Source: Chloroflexota bacterium (GTDB taxonomy: Bacteria; Chloroflexota; Anaerolineae; B4-G1; SLSP01). Taken from it: 21,096 nt of DNA. Both the position numbers and the translations under genes were made by a program. The notes below the pieces were generated by a model. It made no database searches and was not told the DNA's origin. It saw only the letters and a list, made by a program, of their open reading frames with translations. The stretch lies in NCBI GenBank assembly GCA_022707665.1, contig JAKJAE010000010.1, positions 1-21,096 on the forward strand. The letters are read 5' to 3'. Shown one piece after another: positions 11,999 through 19,147 of this stretch. Within the stretch, counting starts at the first letter, position 1; each line of letters starts with the position of its first letter.

Positions 11999-14194
11999 AT
12001 GGCCAGCCCTTTTCGAGGCAAGGCGGTCGGGTCATCGACGGAGCTGGCGGACCCAGAGCAGGTTCGCCAGTTCCTGGCCCTGGTGGCCGATCCCCTCGCC
12101 AACGTCGAGCTGCGTGGCCTGCCCTCCGGGCGGTCCCGTGTACGACCCGGCAACGACCTGGACGCCCTGGTCGAGGCCGCAATGCAGCTGTCGGGGGATC
12201 GTGGCGTGTACTACACCATGAATCCTGTCAGCCCGCACAACCTGCCTGCCGGCGCAGACCGTGCCGCCAAGGTGGGAGACATCCTGCGGCGTCGATGGCT
12301 GCTCGTCGACGTGGACCCGACGCGCCCCACCGGGACCAACGCCAGCGAAGCGGAGAAGGCGTCAGCCCGTACGGTCGCCGACCGCGTGCGGGACTGGCTG
12401 GCCGGGCGCGGCTGGCCCGCACCGATCGAGGTGGACTCCGGGAACGGGTATCACCTCCTCTACCGCATTGGCCTGCCCTGCGACGAGGTAAGCCAGGCTC
12501 TTCTGCGGCAGGTGCTACACGCCCTGGGCGATGCCCATGACTGCGGAGAGGCGGCGGTGGACCGGCAGGTGCACAACGCCAGCCGGATCGCCAAGCTGCC
12601 GGGGACATGGGCACGGAAGGGGCCCCACTCGCCGGACCGCCCGCACCGTCCTGCCCGACTGCTTTCCGCACCCGACGAGCCGCGGGTAGTGACTGTCGAG
12701 CAGCTCCAGGCTGTTGCCTTGCTCGACGCCGAGCCGAAGAAGCCGGGCAAGAACCCCTTCCATGGGAAGGCCACGTCGAGCAAAGGCCCGTCGATCGATG
12801 AGCGGGCGATCGCTTATCTGGCCTCCTGCCCGCCGGCCATCGACGGGCAGGGGGGCAGCAAGACCACCATGAGCGTGGCCAGGTCGATCCTCTGGGGGTT
12901 CGATCTGACCGTGGACCGTGCCTTCGACCTGCTCTGGTCGCACTACAACCCACGCTGCCAGGGCCCATGGAGCGAGAAGGATCTGCGCCGCAAGTGCGAG
13001 CAGGTCGAGGGGACGCCCGACCCCAAGGGGCGACCGCGCGGCTATCTGGCCGACCAGCCTAACCCGCGATGGGACGGCACCCCGCCCCGGAGCGCCACGG
13101 CACAGCAGGCAGGTGAAGCCACGCCAGCCCCAGACGACGCGCCGATCATCGTCCGCGCATCCCAGGTCGAGCCCCGCCAGCTCGCCTGGCTGTGGCCGGG
13201 GCGATTGCCGGCGGGGAAGCTGGTGACCTTCGCCGGGCCCGGAGGCACCGGAAAGACATTCGCCCTGTTGGACATCTCGGCGCGCATCACCCGGGGTGCA
13301 GACTGGCCCGATGGTCAGCCGGGCGGGGACCCGAAGTCGGTGCTCTTCATCAGCTCCGAGGATGACCCGGCCGACACGCTGGTGCCGCGGTTGATCGAGG
13401 TGGAGGCCGACCTGCAGCGCGTCGGGTTCCTCGTCGCGGAGGTCAACGCCAGCTGGTGCCTCCAGCGCATGGATACCCTTCGGCGGGCCATCGCCGAGCT
13501 GGGCGACGTTGGCATGATCGTGATCGACCCGCCGACCTCGTACCTGGGCGGGGCCGACGACCACAAGAACAGCGAGCTGCGGCAGGTGCTGCACCCGCTC
13601 TCTCTGCTGGCCGGCGAGATCGGCTGCACCATCGTGCTCAACACCCACGTCAACAAGGGCACCTCCTCCGACCTGAGCGCCGCCGGTCGGATCATGGGCT
13701 CTGTCGCCTGGGTCAACGCTGTGCGTGCTGTGTATCTGCTCGTCCGTGACCCGGACGACAGCAGCGGCGAGAGGAGGCTCTTCGCCCAGGTGAAGTGCAA
13801 CCTCGCCAAGGAGCCGAGCACGCTCGCCTACCGCATCGTCCCCTCCGGGGCGATGGCCCGGGTGGAGTGGCTCGGAGTGGTGAACACGACGGCCGACCAG
13901 GCCGTGGGGAACCGCCCCGCGCAGCGCCGCCAACACAAGGCCAGGGAATGGCTCATCGAGCAGTTCCGCAAGAAGCGCCGCTGGTTGGCCAACGACCTCT
14001 TTGACGCAGCGAGGAAGGCCGGCATCTCTCGCAATGCTGTGTACGAGGCCGTGAAGGGATTGAGCCCGCCGCCAATTCGGCAGCCAGTCGACGAGCCTGA
14101 CAGCGCGGGCAAGCTCACCCGCTGCTGGATTTGGACGGTGCCCGCCGACTGGGAACCACTTGGAGATGAGGAGGGCGGCGCATGGGAGACCTGA
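11999..14194 (+). CDS. AEP primase / RepA-like helicase fusion
   Basis: 731 residues, ATG after GAGGTGACCG, 8 bp from the SSB-like stop. It starts MASPFRGKAVG. Residues about 20-245 are an archaeo-eukaryotic-type primase domain: LLVDVDP (DxD, 104-106), DSGNGYHLLY (146-155, His152), VHNASRIAKLPGTWARKG (191-208). About 265-340 is a primase C-terminal helical part (AIAYLASC..AI.GQGGS, YNP...PWSEKDLRRK). About 385-625 is a RecA-fold hexameric helicase like RepA: Walker A GPGGTGKT (413-420), SSEDDPADTL (452-461), Walker B MIVIDPP (506-512), LNTHVNKG (547-554). About 645-690 is a winged helix (LANDLFDAARKAGISRNAVYEAVKGL). It should load and drive replication, and the iteron array just downstream is its likely origin. 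Confidence 0.9.
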   Translation: MASPFRGKAVGSSTELADPEQVRQFLALVADPLANVELRGLPSGRSRVRPGNDLDALVEAAMQLSGDRGVYYTMNPVSPHNLPAGADRAAKVGDILRRRWLLVDVDPTRPTGTNASEAEKASARTVADRVRDWLAGRGWPAPIEVDSGNGYHLLYRIGLPCDEVSQALLRQVLHALGDAHDCGEAAVDRQVHNASRIAKLPGTWARKGPHSPDRPHRPARLLSAPDEPRVVTVEQLQAVALLDAEPKKPGKNPFHGKATSSKGPSIDERAIAYLASCPPAIDGQGGSKTTMSVARSILWGFDLTVDRAFDLLWSHYNPRCQGPWSEKDLRRKCEQVEGTPDPKGRPRGYLADQPNPRWDGTPPRSATAQQAGEATPAPDDAPIIVRASQVEPRQLAWLWPGRLPAGKLVTFAGPGGTGKTFALLDISARITRGADWPDGQPGGDPKSVLFISSEDDPADTLVPRLIEVEADLQRVGFLVAEVNASWCLQRMDTLRRAIAELGDVGMIVIDPPTSYLGGADDHKNSELRQVLHPLSLLAGEIGCTIVLNTHVNKGTSSDLSAAGRIMGSVAWVNAVRAVYLLVRDPDDSSGERRLFAQVKCNLAKEPSTLAYRIVPSGAMARVEWLGVVNTTADQAVGNRPAQRRQHKAREWLIEQFRKKRRWLANDLFDAARKAGISRNAVYEAVKGLSPPPIRQPVDEPDSAGKLTRCWIWTVPADWEPLGDEEGGAWET

Positions 14195-14214
14195 CCTCCA
14201 CCACCCGCAACAGT

Positions 14215-14426
14215 GGGACAGTTGGGACAGTTGGGACAGTTGACTTCAAGTTGTTACTGCCGAACAGGTTGCAACTGTCCCGCTCGCCAGCACATGCCGG
14301 GACAGTTGGGACAGTTCCCGACGCCAACTGTCCCAACTGTCCCAGGCGAACCTACAGACTGGGACAGTTGCAAGATGTTGCCAATTCAGAACTTAAGGTC
14401 AACTGTCCCAACTGTCCCACTGTCCC
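14215..14426. repeat. Iteron array, probable replication origin
   Basis: The 9-mer GGGACAGTT occurs six times forward (14215, 14224, 14233, 14299, 14308, 14361). It occurs five times inverted as AACTGTCCC (14273, 14326, 14335, 14401, 14410), plus a partial inverted copy ACTGTCCC (14419-14426). Tandem copies abut exactly. The pairs at 14299-14316 and 14326-14343 form a perfect 18-bp inverted repeat with a 9-nt loop. AT-richer stretches lie between clusters (14242-14262, 14370-14400). Directly after a primase-helicase gene this is the layout of an iteron origin. Open frames here (from 14182 and 14213) only translate the repeat (GTVGTVGTV, GQLGQLGQL). Confidence 0.75.
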
Positions 14427-14462
14427 ACGACTTTTTCTAGCCAACACCGTTAGGAGCGAAAC

Positions 14463-14690
14463 ATGAGGATCGGAAAGTGCGCCCACTGTCGCCAAGAGGC
14501 CTGGGTCAACGTCTCCACCAGGAGCGGCAACGAGTATTGCGCAGGCTGCTGGCAAGAGCTGGCGATCCCCGAGGACACAGGCCGGCCAGCAATCCGTAGG
14601 CTCAGGGCTGCCTCTGGGGAGCCGAGCCCCTGGCGCGAGGTGGCAGTCCGGGCTCTGGAGGATGCACCAGCCGATTTGGAGGTGGCGTGA
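14463..14690 (+). CDS. Small zinc-finger protein
   Basis: 75 residues; ATG preceded by TTAGGAGCGAAAC. CAHCRQEAWVN then NEYCAGCWQELA gives C-x2-C ... C-x2-C at residues 6, 9, 26 and 29, a compact treble-clef-like zinc site. The remainder is acidic/basic mixed with APADLEVA at the end. It precedes and overlaps the sigma-like gene by 4 bp, so the two are probably translated together; a partner role with the sigma factor or origin is possible but unproven. Confidence 0.65.
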   Translation: MRIGKCAHCRQEAWVNVSTRSGNEYCAGCWQELAIPEDTGRPAIRRLRAASGEPSPWREVAVRALEDAPADLEVA

Positions 14691-15289
14691 TGCTCACTGA
14701 ACAGCAGAGCCTCGAAATGGAACGACTGTCCAAACTGGCCCACTGGTTTGCCCTGCGCGCGAGGAAACGGCACCCTATCCTGCGACGACTGCCCTACGAG
14801 GACTGCTATCAGCAGGCGCAGTTGGGTCTGGCTGAGGCGATCCGGCGGCATGACCCAGAGAAGGGCAAGGTATCGACCTACGCCAAGTGGCTCATGAACG
14901 CGGCGATGGAATCACTGGCGCAACAGGCCGGAGTGGTGACGGTGTCGTCCGCTGTATTCCGCGGGAGGCAGGGGATGCTGGCAGAGACGGTCCAACGTGG
15001 CCGCCAGGCTCTCTATTCCCCCGCTGTAGATGTGGGGCCGACACTGGTTGGCATGGCTAGTCGCGAACCTGACGCCGCCGACATGCTGGATAGGCGCGAC
15101 CAGATTGAGTTCGCGATGAAGGCACTGCCGGGCCGCCTCCAGGACATCGTCAGGATGCGCATCTGGGAGGGGCTCGGATACAGGGAGATCGGCGAGCGCC
15201 TGGGCCTCACTCGCACCCGAGTAGCCCAACTGGAGGCCGTTGCTCTGCGACGGATGCGCGCCAGGCTGGAGGTGCACGATGATGCGTGA
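14687..15289 (+). CDS. Phage sigma-70 family transcription factor
   Basis: 200 residues from GTG (ATG at 14690 is the next codon). Region 2 lies at about 10-82: AHWFALRARK, LPYEDCYQQAQLGLAEAIRR, DPEKGKVSTYAKWLMNAAM. This covers core RNA polymerase binding and -10 recognition (FSTYA-like STYAKW). A variable linker runs about 83-130. Region 4 lies at about 136-195: IEFAMKALPGRLQDIVRMR, then the HTH GLGYREIGERLGLTRTRVAQLEAVALRRMRARL, which would read the -35 element. A phage-encoded sigma suggests that some late or accessory promoters are recognised by it. It overlaps the next gene by 11 bp. Confidence 0.85.
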   Translation: MMLTEQQSLEMERLSKLAHWFALRARKRHPILRRLPYEDCYQQAQLGLAEAIRRHDPEKGKVSTYAKWLMNAAMESLAQQAGVVTVSSAVFRGRQGMLAETVQRGRQALYSPAVDVGPTLVGMASREPDAADMLDRRDQIEFAMKALPGRLQDIVRMRIWEGLGYREIGERLGLTRTRVAQLEAVALRRMRARLEVHDDA

Positions 15290-15707
15290 CCTGATACTGC
15301 TGCTGTCCTCCCTGGATCGGCGGGGGATCCGCCTCGAGGCCAGGCCTGGGGATCTGGACCGGCCAGGCACGATCCTGGCGAGACCTGCGGCGATCCTCAC
15401 CCAGGCGGACAAGGAGGGGATCACCCGGCACAAGGCCGCGATCCTGCTCCTGGCCCTGCGCGACCCACACGATGCCAGGGTGGCGCTCGACCCACCGGCC
15501 TTCACCGAGGGGCCAGTCGAGGAGAGGGAGTACTACCGTTTCACCCTGGCAGGGATCACCCTGCTCGTCACTCCCCGGGAGTGGGCCCAGTTCGGCGAGG
15601 AGTGGTGGGACGCGCCGCCGGTGGCCACTCTCACGACCACCTCGGCACCGACGCCACAGGTGCAAACCTCCCCCCGTCAACTCTCCCTCTTTGGAGCGAC
15701 AGCATGA
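15279..15707 (+). CDS. TubC_N-like protein ending in a beta-clamp-binding motif
   Basis: 142 residues (or 141 from the second ATG), GGAGG 6 nt before the start. Residues about 1-62 (LILLLSSLDRRGIRLEARPGD, ILTQADKEGITRHKAAILLLL) resemble the small TubC N-terminal docking fold: helix, RGIRL strand, then a helix ending in 'HK..IL..L'. This fold is common at the start of phage and plasmid replication proteins. The middle has beta strands (EYYRFTLAGITLLVTPREW). The C-terminus is SPRQLSLFGATA; QLSLF (134-138) matches the consensus pentapeptide QL[SD]LF that binds the DNA polymerase sliding clamp. It lies between sigma and RusA genes, so a role in linking the phage replication or recombination apparatus to the host clamp is plausible. 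Confidence 0.6.
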   Translation: MMRDLILLLSSLDRRGIRLEARPGDLDRPGTILARPAAILTQADKEGITRHKAAILLLALRDPHDARVALDPPAFTEGPVEEREYYRFTLAGITLLVTPREWAQFGEEWWDAPPVATLTTTSAPTPQVQTSPRQLSLFGATA

Positions 15708-16102
15708 GCGAGCAGACTCCGTTCACGCGGCTGGCGATCACCCTGCCGCCTCCACCGTCGATCAACCACTACTACCGCAACCTAAGGGGTGGGACAGTGA
15801 TCTCTCGGGCCGGGAGGGCGTTCCGCCAGGAGGTGGCCTACATGGTGCTCGCCGCCCTGGATCGCCGCCGGCTCCCGCTGCGTGGCCGGCTCAAGGTGCG
15901 GGTGCGCTACTGCCCGGCCGACAATCGCAGGAGGGACATCGACAACGTGCTCAAGCCGCTGCTTGACGCGCTCTTGAAGGCAGGCGTTTACGCCGATGAC
16001 GAGCAGGTCGATGATCTGCGCATCCTGCGGGGGCCGTGCTCGCCGGGCGGGAAGGTTGAGGTGGTGATACTGCAAGTGCCTGTTGAGGGAGGGCGAGGGT
16101 GA
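15704..16102 (+). CDS. rusA: RusA-family Holliday junction resolvase
   Basis: 132 residues; ATG overlaps the previous stop (ATGA). Family features: N-terminal PPPPSINHYYR (16-25), then the catalytic segment RRDIDNVLKPLLDALLKAGVY (77-96) with Asp78, Asp80 and Lys84, then DDEQVDDL (98-105) carrying the third acidic residue. RusA dimers cut four-way DNA junctions made during recombination or replication. Length is close to E. coli RusA (120). It fits with the helicase, SSB-like and primase genes. Its stop overlaps a GTG codon. Confidence 0.92.
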   Translation: MSEQTPFTRLAITLPPPPSINHYYRNLRGGTVISRAGRAFRQEVAYMVLAALDRRRLPLRGRLKVRVRYCPADNRRRDIDNVLKPLLDALLKAGVYADDEQVDDLRILRGPCSPGGKVEVVILQVPVEGGRG

Positions 16103-16191
16103 CCACACTGCACGCAACTCGGCTAGCCATCGTGCAGGGGAACAGTGGGAAGACTACGGCGGGCCATGCTGTCCGCCAACAAGTGGGATGA
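16099..16191 (+). CDS. Possible 30-residue overlapping peptide
   Basis: A GTG overlapping the RusA stop (GTGA) opens a 30-codon frame that ends inside the next gene. The peptide includes QGNSGKTTAG, which looks like a P-loop fragment, but nothing else of an ATPase is present. It may be a coupling leader or the remnant of a displaced gene. Weak evidence. Confidence 0.25.
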   Translation: MTTLHATRLAIVQGNSGKTTAGHAVRQQVG

Positions 16192-16726
16192 CTGGGCCGA
16201 CAAGAAAGGCAACCAGATCGACCTCACCCGAAACAATCGCGGCAACCTGATCTCGCAGGCCCTCCAGACCGACCGCATGCAGAACTACGCCGAGGTCGCG
16301 AAGGCGGGCCAGCCCTACCGCGAACAGATGTCGGCCCTTACTGGCGAGATGGGCGTCAAGCGATTCGCGGCCGACATGGACAGCATGATCGACGAGTGGC
16401 TCAAGGGGCTCAACGCGAAGGCGGGGAAGGCCACTGACGCCGCCAAGGGGGCCGGTTCGGGAGGTCTCGGCGGTGTCGGCAAGGGAGAGTCGGTTGGCAC
16501 CTTCTTTGGCTATCTGGCAGGCCAGATGGGAGCGACGACCGTCAACGATCAGATCGCCGACAACACCAAACGGACAGCCGACGCGAAGGTGGTTCCACCC
16601 ACGTTCCACCCCGACCCGCTCTTTGCTCGGCTGTGGGAAGCTGCCAGAGACGACCCGGCGGCAATGGTCGCCCTCGCGGATTGGCTGGAGGAGCGAGAGG
16701 ACGCATTCGCGGAGGTGCTGAGATGA
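16145..16726 (+). CDS. Hypothetical protein with TIGR02996-like C-terminal segment
   Basis: 193 residues from GTG with AGGGG before it (ATG at 16166 is an alternative). The N-terminal ~90 residues are polar and helical (KWDDWADKKGNQIDLTRNNRGNL in two parts, MDSMIDEWLKGLNAKAG). A Gly-rich stretch follows (GSGGLGGVGKGESVGTFFGYLAGQMG, split), which could insert in or touch a membrane. Residues about 154-193, FHPDPLFARLWEAARDD...ALADWLEEREDAFAEVLR, match the planctomycete repeat-companion pattern (TIGR02996: short helix, 'D..ALADWLEERGD..AE'). The same ending occurs at 18428. The gene follows RusA; function unknown. Confidence 0.65.
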   Translation: MGRLRRAMLSANKWDDWADKKGNQIDLTRNNRGNLISQALQTDRMQNYAEVAKAGQPYREQMSALTGEMGVKRFAADMDSMIDEWLKGLNAKAGKATDAAKGAGSGGLGGVGKGESVGTFFGYLAGQMGATTVNDQIADNTKRTADAKVVPPTFHPDPLFARLWEAARDDPAAMVALADWLEEREDAFAEVLR

Positions 16727-16953
16727 GCAAAGAATTCATTCATGCGATACGTCAGCGAATTGATCGCGACCGTATCTATGTGCGCCTGTTGCCTGATCCA
16801 CTGGGTGGGCAGTTCACCCTGTGCATGCGCCCCGAACAGGCCGAGCAAATGGCCTACCACATCCTTGCATTGGCTCGGGAAGCGAGAGCAGAAAGGGCGG
16901 CGAACTACCCAGGCTTCTACCCCGTCGAGAAGGGCAAGGTGATAGATGGGTGA
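16723..16953 (+). CDS. Small hypothetical protein
   Basis: 76 residues, ATG overlapping the previous stop (ATGA), ribosome binding site GGAGGTG inside the previous gene's last codons. Pattern: an N-terminal helix (FIHAIRQRIDRDR), two strands (IYVRLLPDPLGGQFTLCMRP) and a helix (EQAEQMAYHILALAREARAE). No family recognised. It is followed by a 327-bp stretch with only gene remnants. Confidence 0.6.
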   Translation: MSKEFIHAIRQRIDRDRIYVRLLPDPLGGQFTLCMRPEQAEQMAYHILALAREARAERAANYPGFYPVEKGKVIDG

Positions 16954-17019
16954 AATGACCGCAGTCGAGTGAGATATCGACAGGGTGATCCTTCAGCAAG
17001 AGAAGGGAGATGTGACGCG

Positions 17020-17103
17020 ATGAGCGGGAAGCATACGCCGGGACCGTGGGAGTTGGGGCGGACTCGCAACTCCGGCGACTGTCACGGAGCAGTTGCAAGG
17101 TAG
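17020..17103 (+). pseudogene. Remnant of an 'HTPGPW' phage accessory protein
   Basis: 27 codons, MSGKHTPGPWELGRTRNSG..., ending in TAG. The KHTPGPW start is typical of a widespread family of small phage proteins that continue for ~100 residues and end near 'A..IAAAPELLEAL'. Here only the first quarter remains. A related full-length copy with GPW and VIAAAPGLLEA lies at 17281-17673. Family assignment is from memory of the pattern. Confidence 0.5.
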
Positions 17104-17169
17104 TCGGCTAGCGATGGCCGACATTTATGTGATGGCCCAAAGTGCGTTGGGGAATAGCGAGTCTCAATC

Positions 17170-17241
17170 ATGAGTGATCCCAGACCTGTACCAGACTGGC
17201 ACGATTACTTCCTCGGCATCGCCCAGGGCATCCCTGTTTGA
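17170..17241 (+). pseudogene. Remnant of a dCMP deaminase N-terminus
   Basis: 23 codons, MSDPRPVPDWHDYFLGIAQGIPV, then TGA (shown split: RPVPDWHDYFLGIAQ is the informative part). 'RP.W..YF..IA' is the usual start of phage and bacterial deoxycytidylate deaminases (ComEB family, ~150 residues). The zinc motifs HAE and PC..C are absent downstream. The gene seems to have been truncated by deletion. Confidence 0.5.
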
Positions 17242-17280
17242 TTGATCACTCCAAGGATTCGCTAGGAGAGGAGAGACGAG

Positions 17281-17673
17281 ATGACGGATGGCAAGAATGC
17301 ATCGAGGCAGAGACAGAGCCGGGGGCCCTGGGCCTGGCGGAAGTTTGGGCGTCACTGGTCGCTGGTCGAGGACTTCGGCCCGCGAAGAGTGGTGCTGGAT
17401 GCGTGGCTGGACAACCACCAGAGCGACTGGGATTCACCTGGATGTCCGATGCTGGTGACTTGCAGTTCCGATGGCGTCCTGGTCCCCATCACGCCAGATC
17501 ACCCGGCGGCAAAGGTGATTGCTGCGGCTCCTGGCCTGCTCGAAGCATGCAGGGCCGCTTTGCCGATTCTCAAGAGCCACATTCACCCGGACCATTTTGA
17601 CGGGCATGCGGCGCGGGTAATGGTGATGCTGCGCGATGCAATCGAGAAGGCGACAAGGGGGGAGGTGGAGTGA
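17281..17673 (+). CDS. GPW/'AAPGLLEA' phage accessory protein
   Basis: 130 residues, ATG preceded by AGGAGAGGAGAG. Near the N-terminus RGPWAWRKFGRHWSLVED, then beta strands (RVVLDAWLDN, CPMLVTCSSDGVLVPI), then HPAAKVIAAAPGLLEACRAALPIL. This order (GPW, beta sheet, 'A.lIAAAP.LLEA' helix) is shared by a large set of small phage proteins without known function. The fragment at 17020 belongs to the same set, so the phage has carried at least two. The stop overlaps the next ATG. Confidence 0.65.
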   Translation: MTDGKNASRQRQSRGPWAWRKFGRHWSLVEDFGPRRVVLDAWLDNHQSDWDSPGCPMLVTCSSDGVLVPITPDHPAAKVIAAAPGLLEACRAALPILKSHIHPDHFDGHAARVMVMLRDAIEKATRGEVE

Positions 17674-18428
17674 TGGCGCACTGGCTCCAGCGATACTGCA
17701 CCGTCGATGAGGGTGGCGAGTACGACACTCCTAGTTGGCTTACTTGGTCGGCAAGTTCGTCCTGGCGCGTGGCAACGAACAGGAAGACGGTGGTGGCGAT
17801 CAGGGCTCACTGGTCAACTGTCCCTGATCAGGATGTGGCAGCAAATGGCCGCATGCGAGTTGCCGTTCTTACTCGCACTCCGACCGATGCCGTCGAGTGC
17901 GACCTCGCCGACCTGCTGCGGTTCGCGGGTTACGTACAGCGGGATGCGTGTGCGAGCTGTTGTCAAGGATCGAAAGAGATGCTCTATCACTGGACGATCA
18001 CCCGCCCACCGTACATGCAGATCGGCCTGTGCGTCGATTGCTGGAAGAGTAATGGATGGATCACACCAGCGATGCCAGCCGACGACCGAAAGGCCCGCGT
18101 CGCCGGCGTAACGGTCTGCATGTCCCGGTTGGCGTGGTCGATCCCTCCCGAGGTGATCGAGCCGGATAGCCGGGTGCTGTTGTGGCGGCATACCTGGGGT
18201 GTCAGCGATTGGCCTCCCGCCCTGGTGATCGACGACGCGAAAGGCAACTGGCGGGTGATGATCGCGGAATGCAAGATCACCGATCCGGCAGTAACACCGC
18301 CGACCTACTATCCTGATCCGGTGTTCGCTCGTCTGTGGGAGGCGGCGAGAGATTGCCCTGGAGCAATGGCTGCGTTGGCGGACTGGCTGGAGGATCGCGG
18401 GGACAGATTCGCGGAGGTGCTGAGGTGA
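17673..18428 (+). CDS. Zinc-binding hypothetical protein with TIGR02996-like C-terminus
   Basis: 251 residues; ATG overlaps the previous stop (a GTG one codon earlier is possible). Residues about 1-75 are Trp-rich. About 80-135 contain DACASCCQG and GLCVDCWKS, two Cys pairs about 30 residues apart that could bind zinc. The middle (about 145-205) is beta-rich. The last 40 residues, YYPDPVFARLWEAARDC...ALADWLEDRGDRFAEVLR, are close to the end of the 16145-16726 product; DNA identity also extends over the last ~115 bp of the two genes. Function unknown. Confidence 0.65.
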   Translation: MAHWLQRYCTVDEGGEYDTPSWLTWSASSSWRVATNRKTVVAIRAHWSTVPDQDVAANGRMRVAVLTRTPTDAVECDLADLLRFAGYVQRDACASCCQGSKEMLYHWTITRPPYMQIGLCVDCWKSNGWITPAMPADDRKARVAGVTVCMSRLAWSIPPEVIEPDSRVLLWRHTWGVSDWPPALVIDDAKGNWRVMIAECKITDPAVTPPTYYPDPVFARLWEAARDCPGAMAALADWLEDRGDRFAEVLR

Positions 18429-18526
18429 CTACTCTCGATGCGCTGCGTCATCAGATCGTGCAGCAGATCCTGGCGGACCCAGGCGACCCCATCCACCGCC
18501 GTGTGAAGGGGGTGTATCTGGCATGA
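18425..18526 (+). CDS. 33-residue protein
   Basis: GTG start overlapping the previous stop (GTGA) and stop overlapping the next start (ATGA), with GGAGGTG upstream. Sequence MTTLDALRHQIVQQILADPGDPIHRRV has one amphipathic helix. Two perfect coupling overlaps argue that it is translated. No family. Confidence 0.5.
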   Translation: MTTLDALRHQIVQQILADPGDPIHRRVKGVYLA

Positions 18527-18870
18527 CTGCAACTGAATGGGACATCGACATGGTTCGTCGGACCAGACGCCTGCACAACACCCACCACCGCGAGTTGGGC
18601 AAGTGCGGGATACTGCTGAAGATCAGACAGCCATGCGTGAGACGTGACGCTATCCCCTTACCTTGGCTGCTGGTGACCTGTCACTGGTGCTGCGGACTCA
18701 TTGTGGGAGGGTGTTCACAATGCCTCAAGCACCATGTCGAGCTGAGTCGCATACTCAAGCATTCCGAGAGGGTGGCATTGTGGCGAGCTGTGCGATCTGG
18801 CGACCTGGTAGCAAGCCAGGCACTTGCCGACTGGTATCGGGACCACATCGAGGGGCTGATTGAGGAGTGA
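18523..18870 (+). CDS. Cys-rich protein with degenerate TIGR02996-like end
   Basis: 115 residues, ATG overlapping the previous stop. Middle part: VTCHWCCGLIVGGCSQCLKHH, with C-x2-CC and C-x2-C suited to bind zinc. C-terminal 34 residues (ERVALWRAVRSGDLVASQALADWYRDHIEGLIEE, about 82-115) keep the spacing 'LW.A...GD..A..ALADW' but have lost the 'EERGD' acidic turn, a degenerate relative of the segment at 16726 and 18428. Function unknown. Confidence 0.55.
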   Translation: MTATEWDIDMVRRTRRLHNTHHRELGKCGILLKIRQPCVRRDAIPLPWLLVTCHWCCGLIVGGCSQCLKHHVELSRILKHSERVALWRAVRSGDLVASQALADWYRDHIEGLIEE

Positions 18871-18874
18871 AATC

Positions 18875-19147
18875 ATGCTGCGACCTGGAATGGCCGTGCT
18901 GGTACATGGCCCACTAGATTTTGTCATCGGCATCATCGAGGAGATGAGCGGGGCTTACCTCAAGATTGCTCCCGGCTGCGTTACGACGAGAGACATCGCC
19001 AACCAGACGGAACTGGTTGCGACCTGCAAGCCGAGCGGGACGCACTACTGTGTATGTCCCGAGGGGCACATCGTCCCGCTGATGCACGCGACAGGGTTCA
19101 CGCTGTTGGAGCGGTTCGACACGGCAGATTGGCCGAAGGAGGAGTGA
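18875..19147 (+). CDS. Small beta-rich hypothetical protein
   Basis: 90 residues; ATG preceded by GAGGAGTGAAATC (a TTG at 18860 is in frame but lacks its own site). MLRPGMAVLVHGPLDFVIGIIEEMSG and YLKIAPGCVTTRDI read as an SH3-like small barrel; C-x11-C-x3-C (CKPSGTHYCVCPEG near residue 60) may bind metal. Ends LLERFDTADWPKEE. The stop overlaps the next ATG. No family recognised. Confidence 0.6.
   Translation: MLRPGMAVLVHGPLDFVIGIIEEMSGAYLKIAPGCVTTRDIANQTELVATCKPSGTHYCVCPEGHIVPLMHATGFTLLERFDTADWPKEE

Larger units (their letters stand above)
16954..17280. other. 327-bp stretch of decayed genes
   Basis: No full gene is visible. The region contains two recognisable N-terminal fragments in frame with good starts (17020-17103 and 17170-17241), and between them a 19-codon frame (17114-17173) with no resemblance to a known protein. 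Ribosome binding sites precede the fragments, so short peptides may still be made. No terminator or promoter of note. Confidence 0.6.

Noticed and set aside
12515..13936. 473-residue minus-strand frame inside the primase-helicase gene
   Set aside because: Long antisense frames are expected in high-GC DNA; the plus strand encodes clear primase and helicase motifs, the minus product shows none.
14215..14426. CRISPR array
   Set aside because: The repeats are 9 bp, abut directly, occur in both orientations and have no regular spacers; no cas genes are present.
14182..14466. 94-residue frame and a second frame from 14213 across the GGGACAGTT repeats
   Set aside because: Both merely translate the repeat (GTVGTV, GQLGQL), start inside the primase-helicase gene, and the DNA has origin-like symmetry with copies in both orientations.
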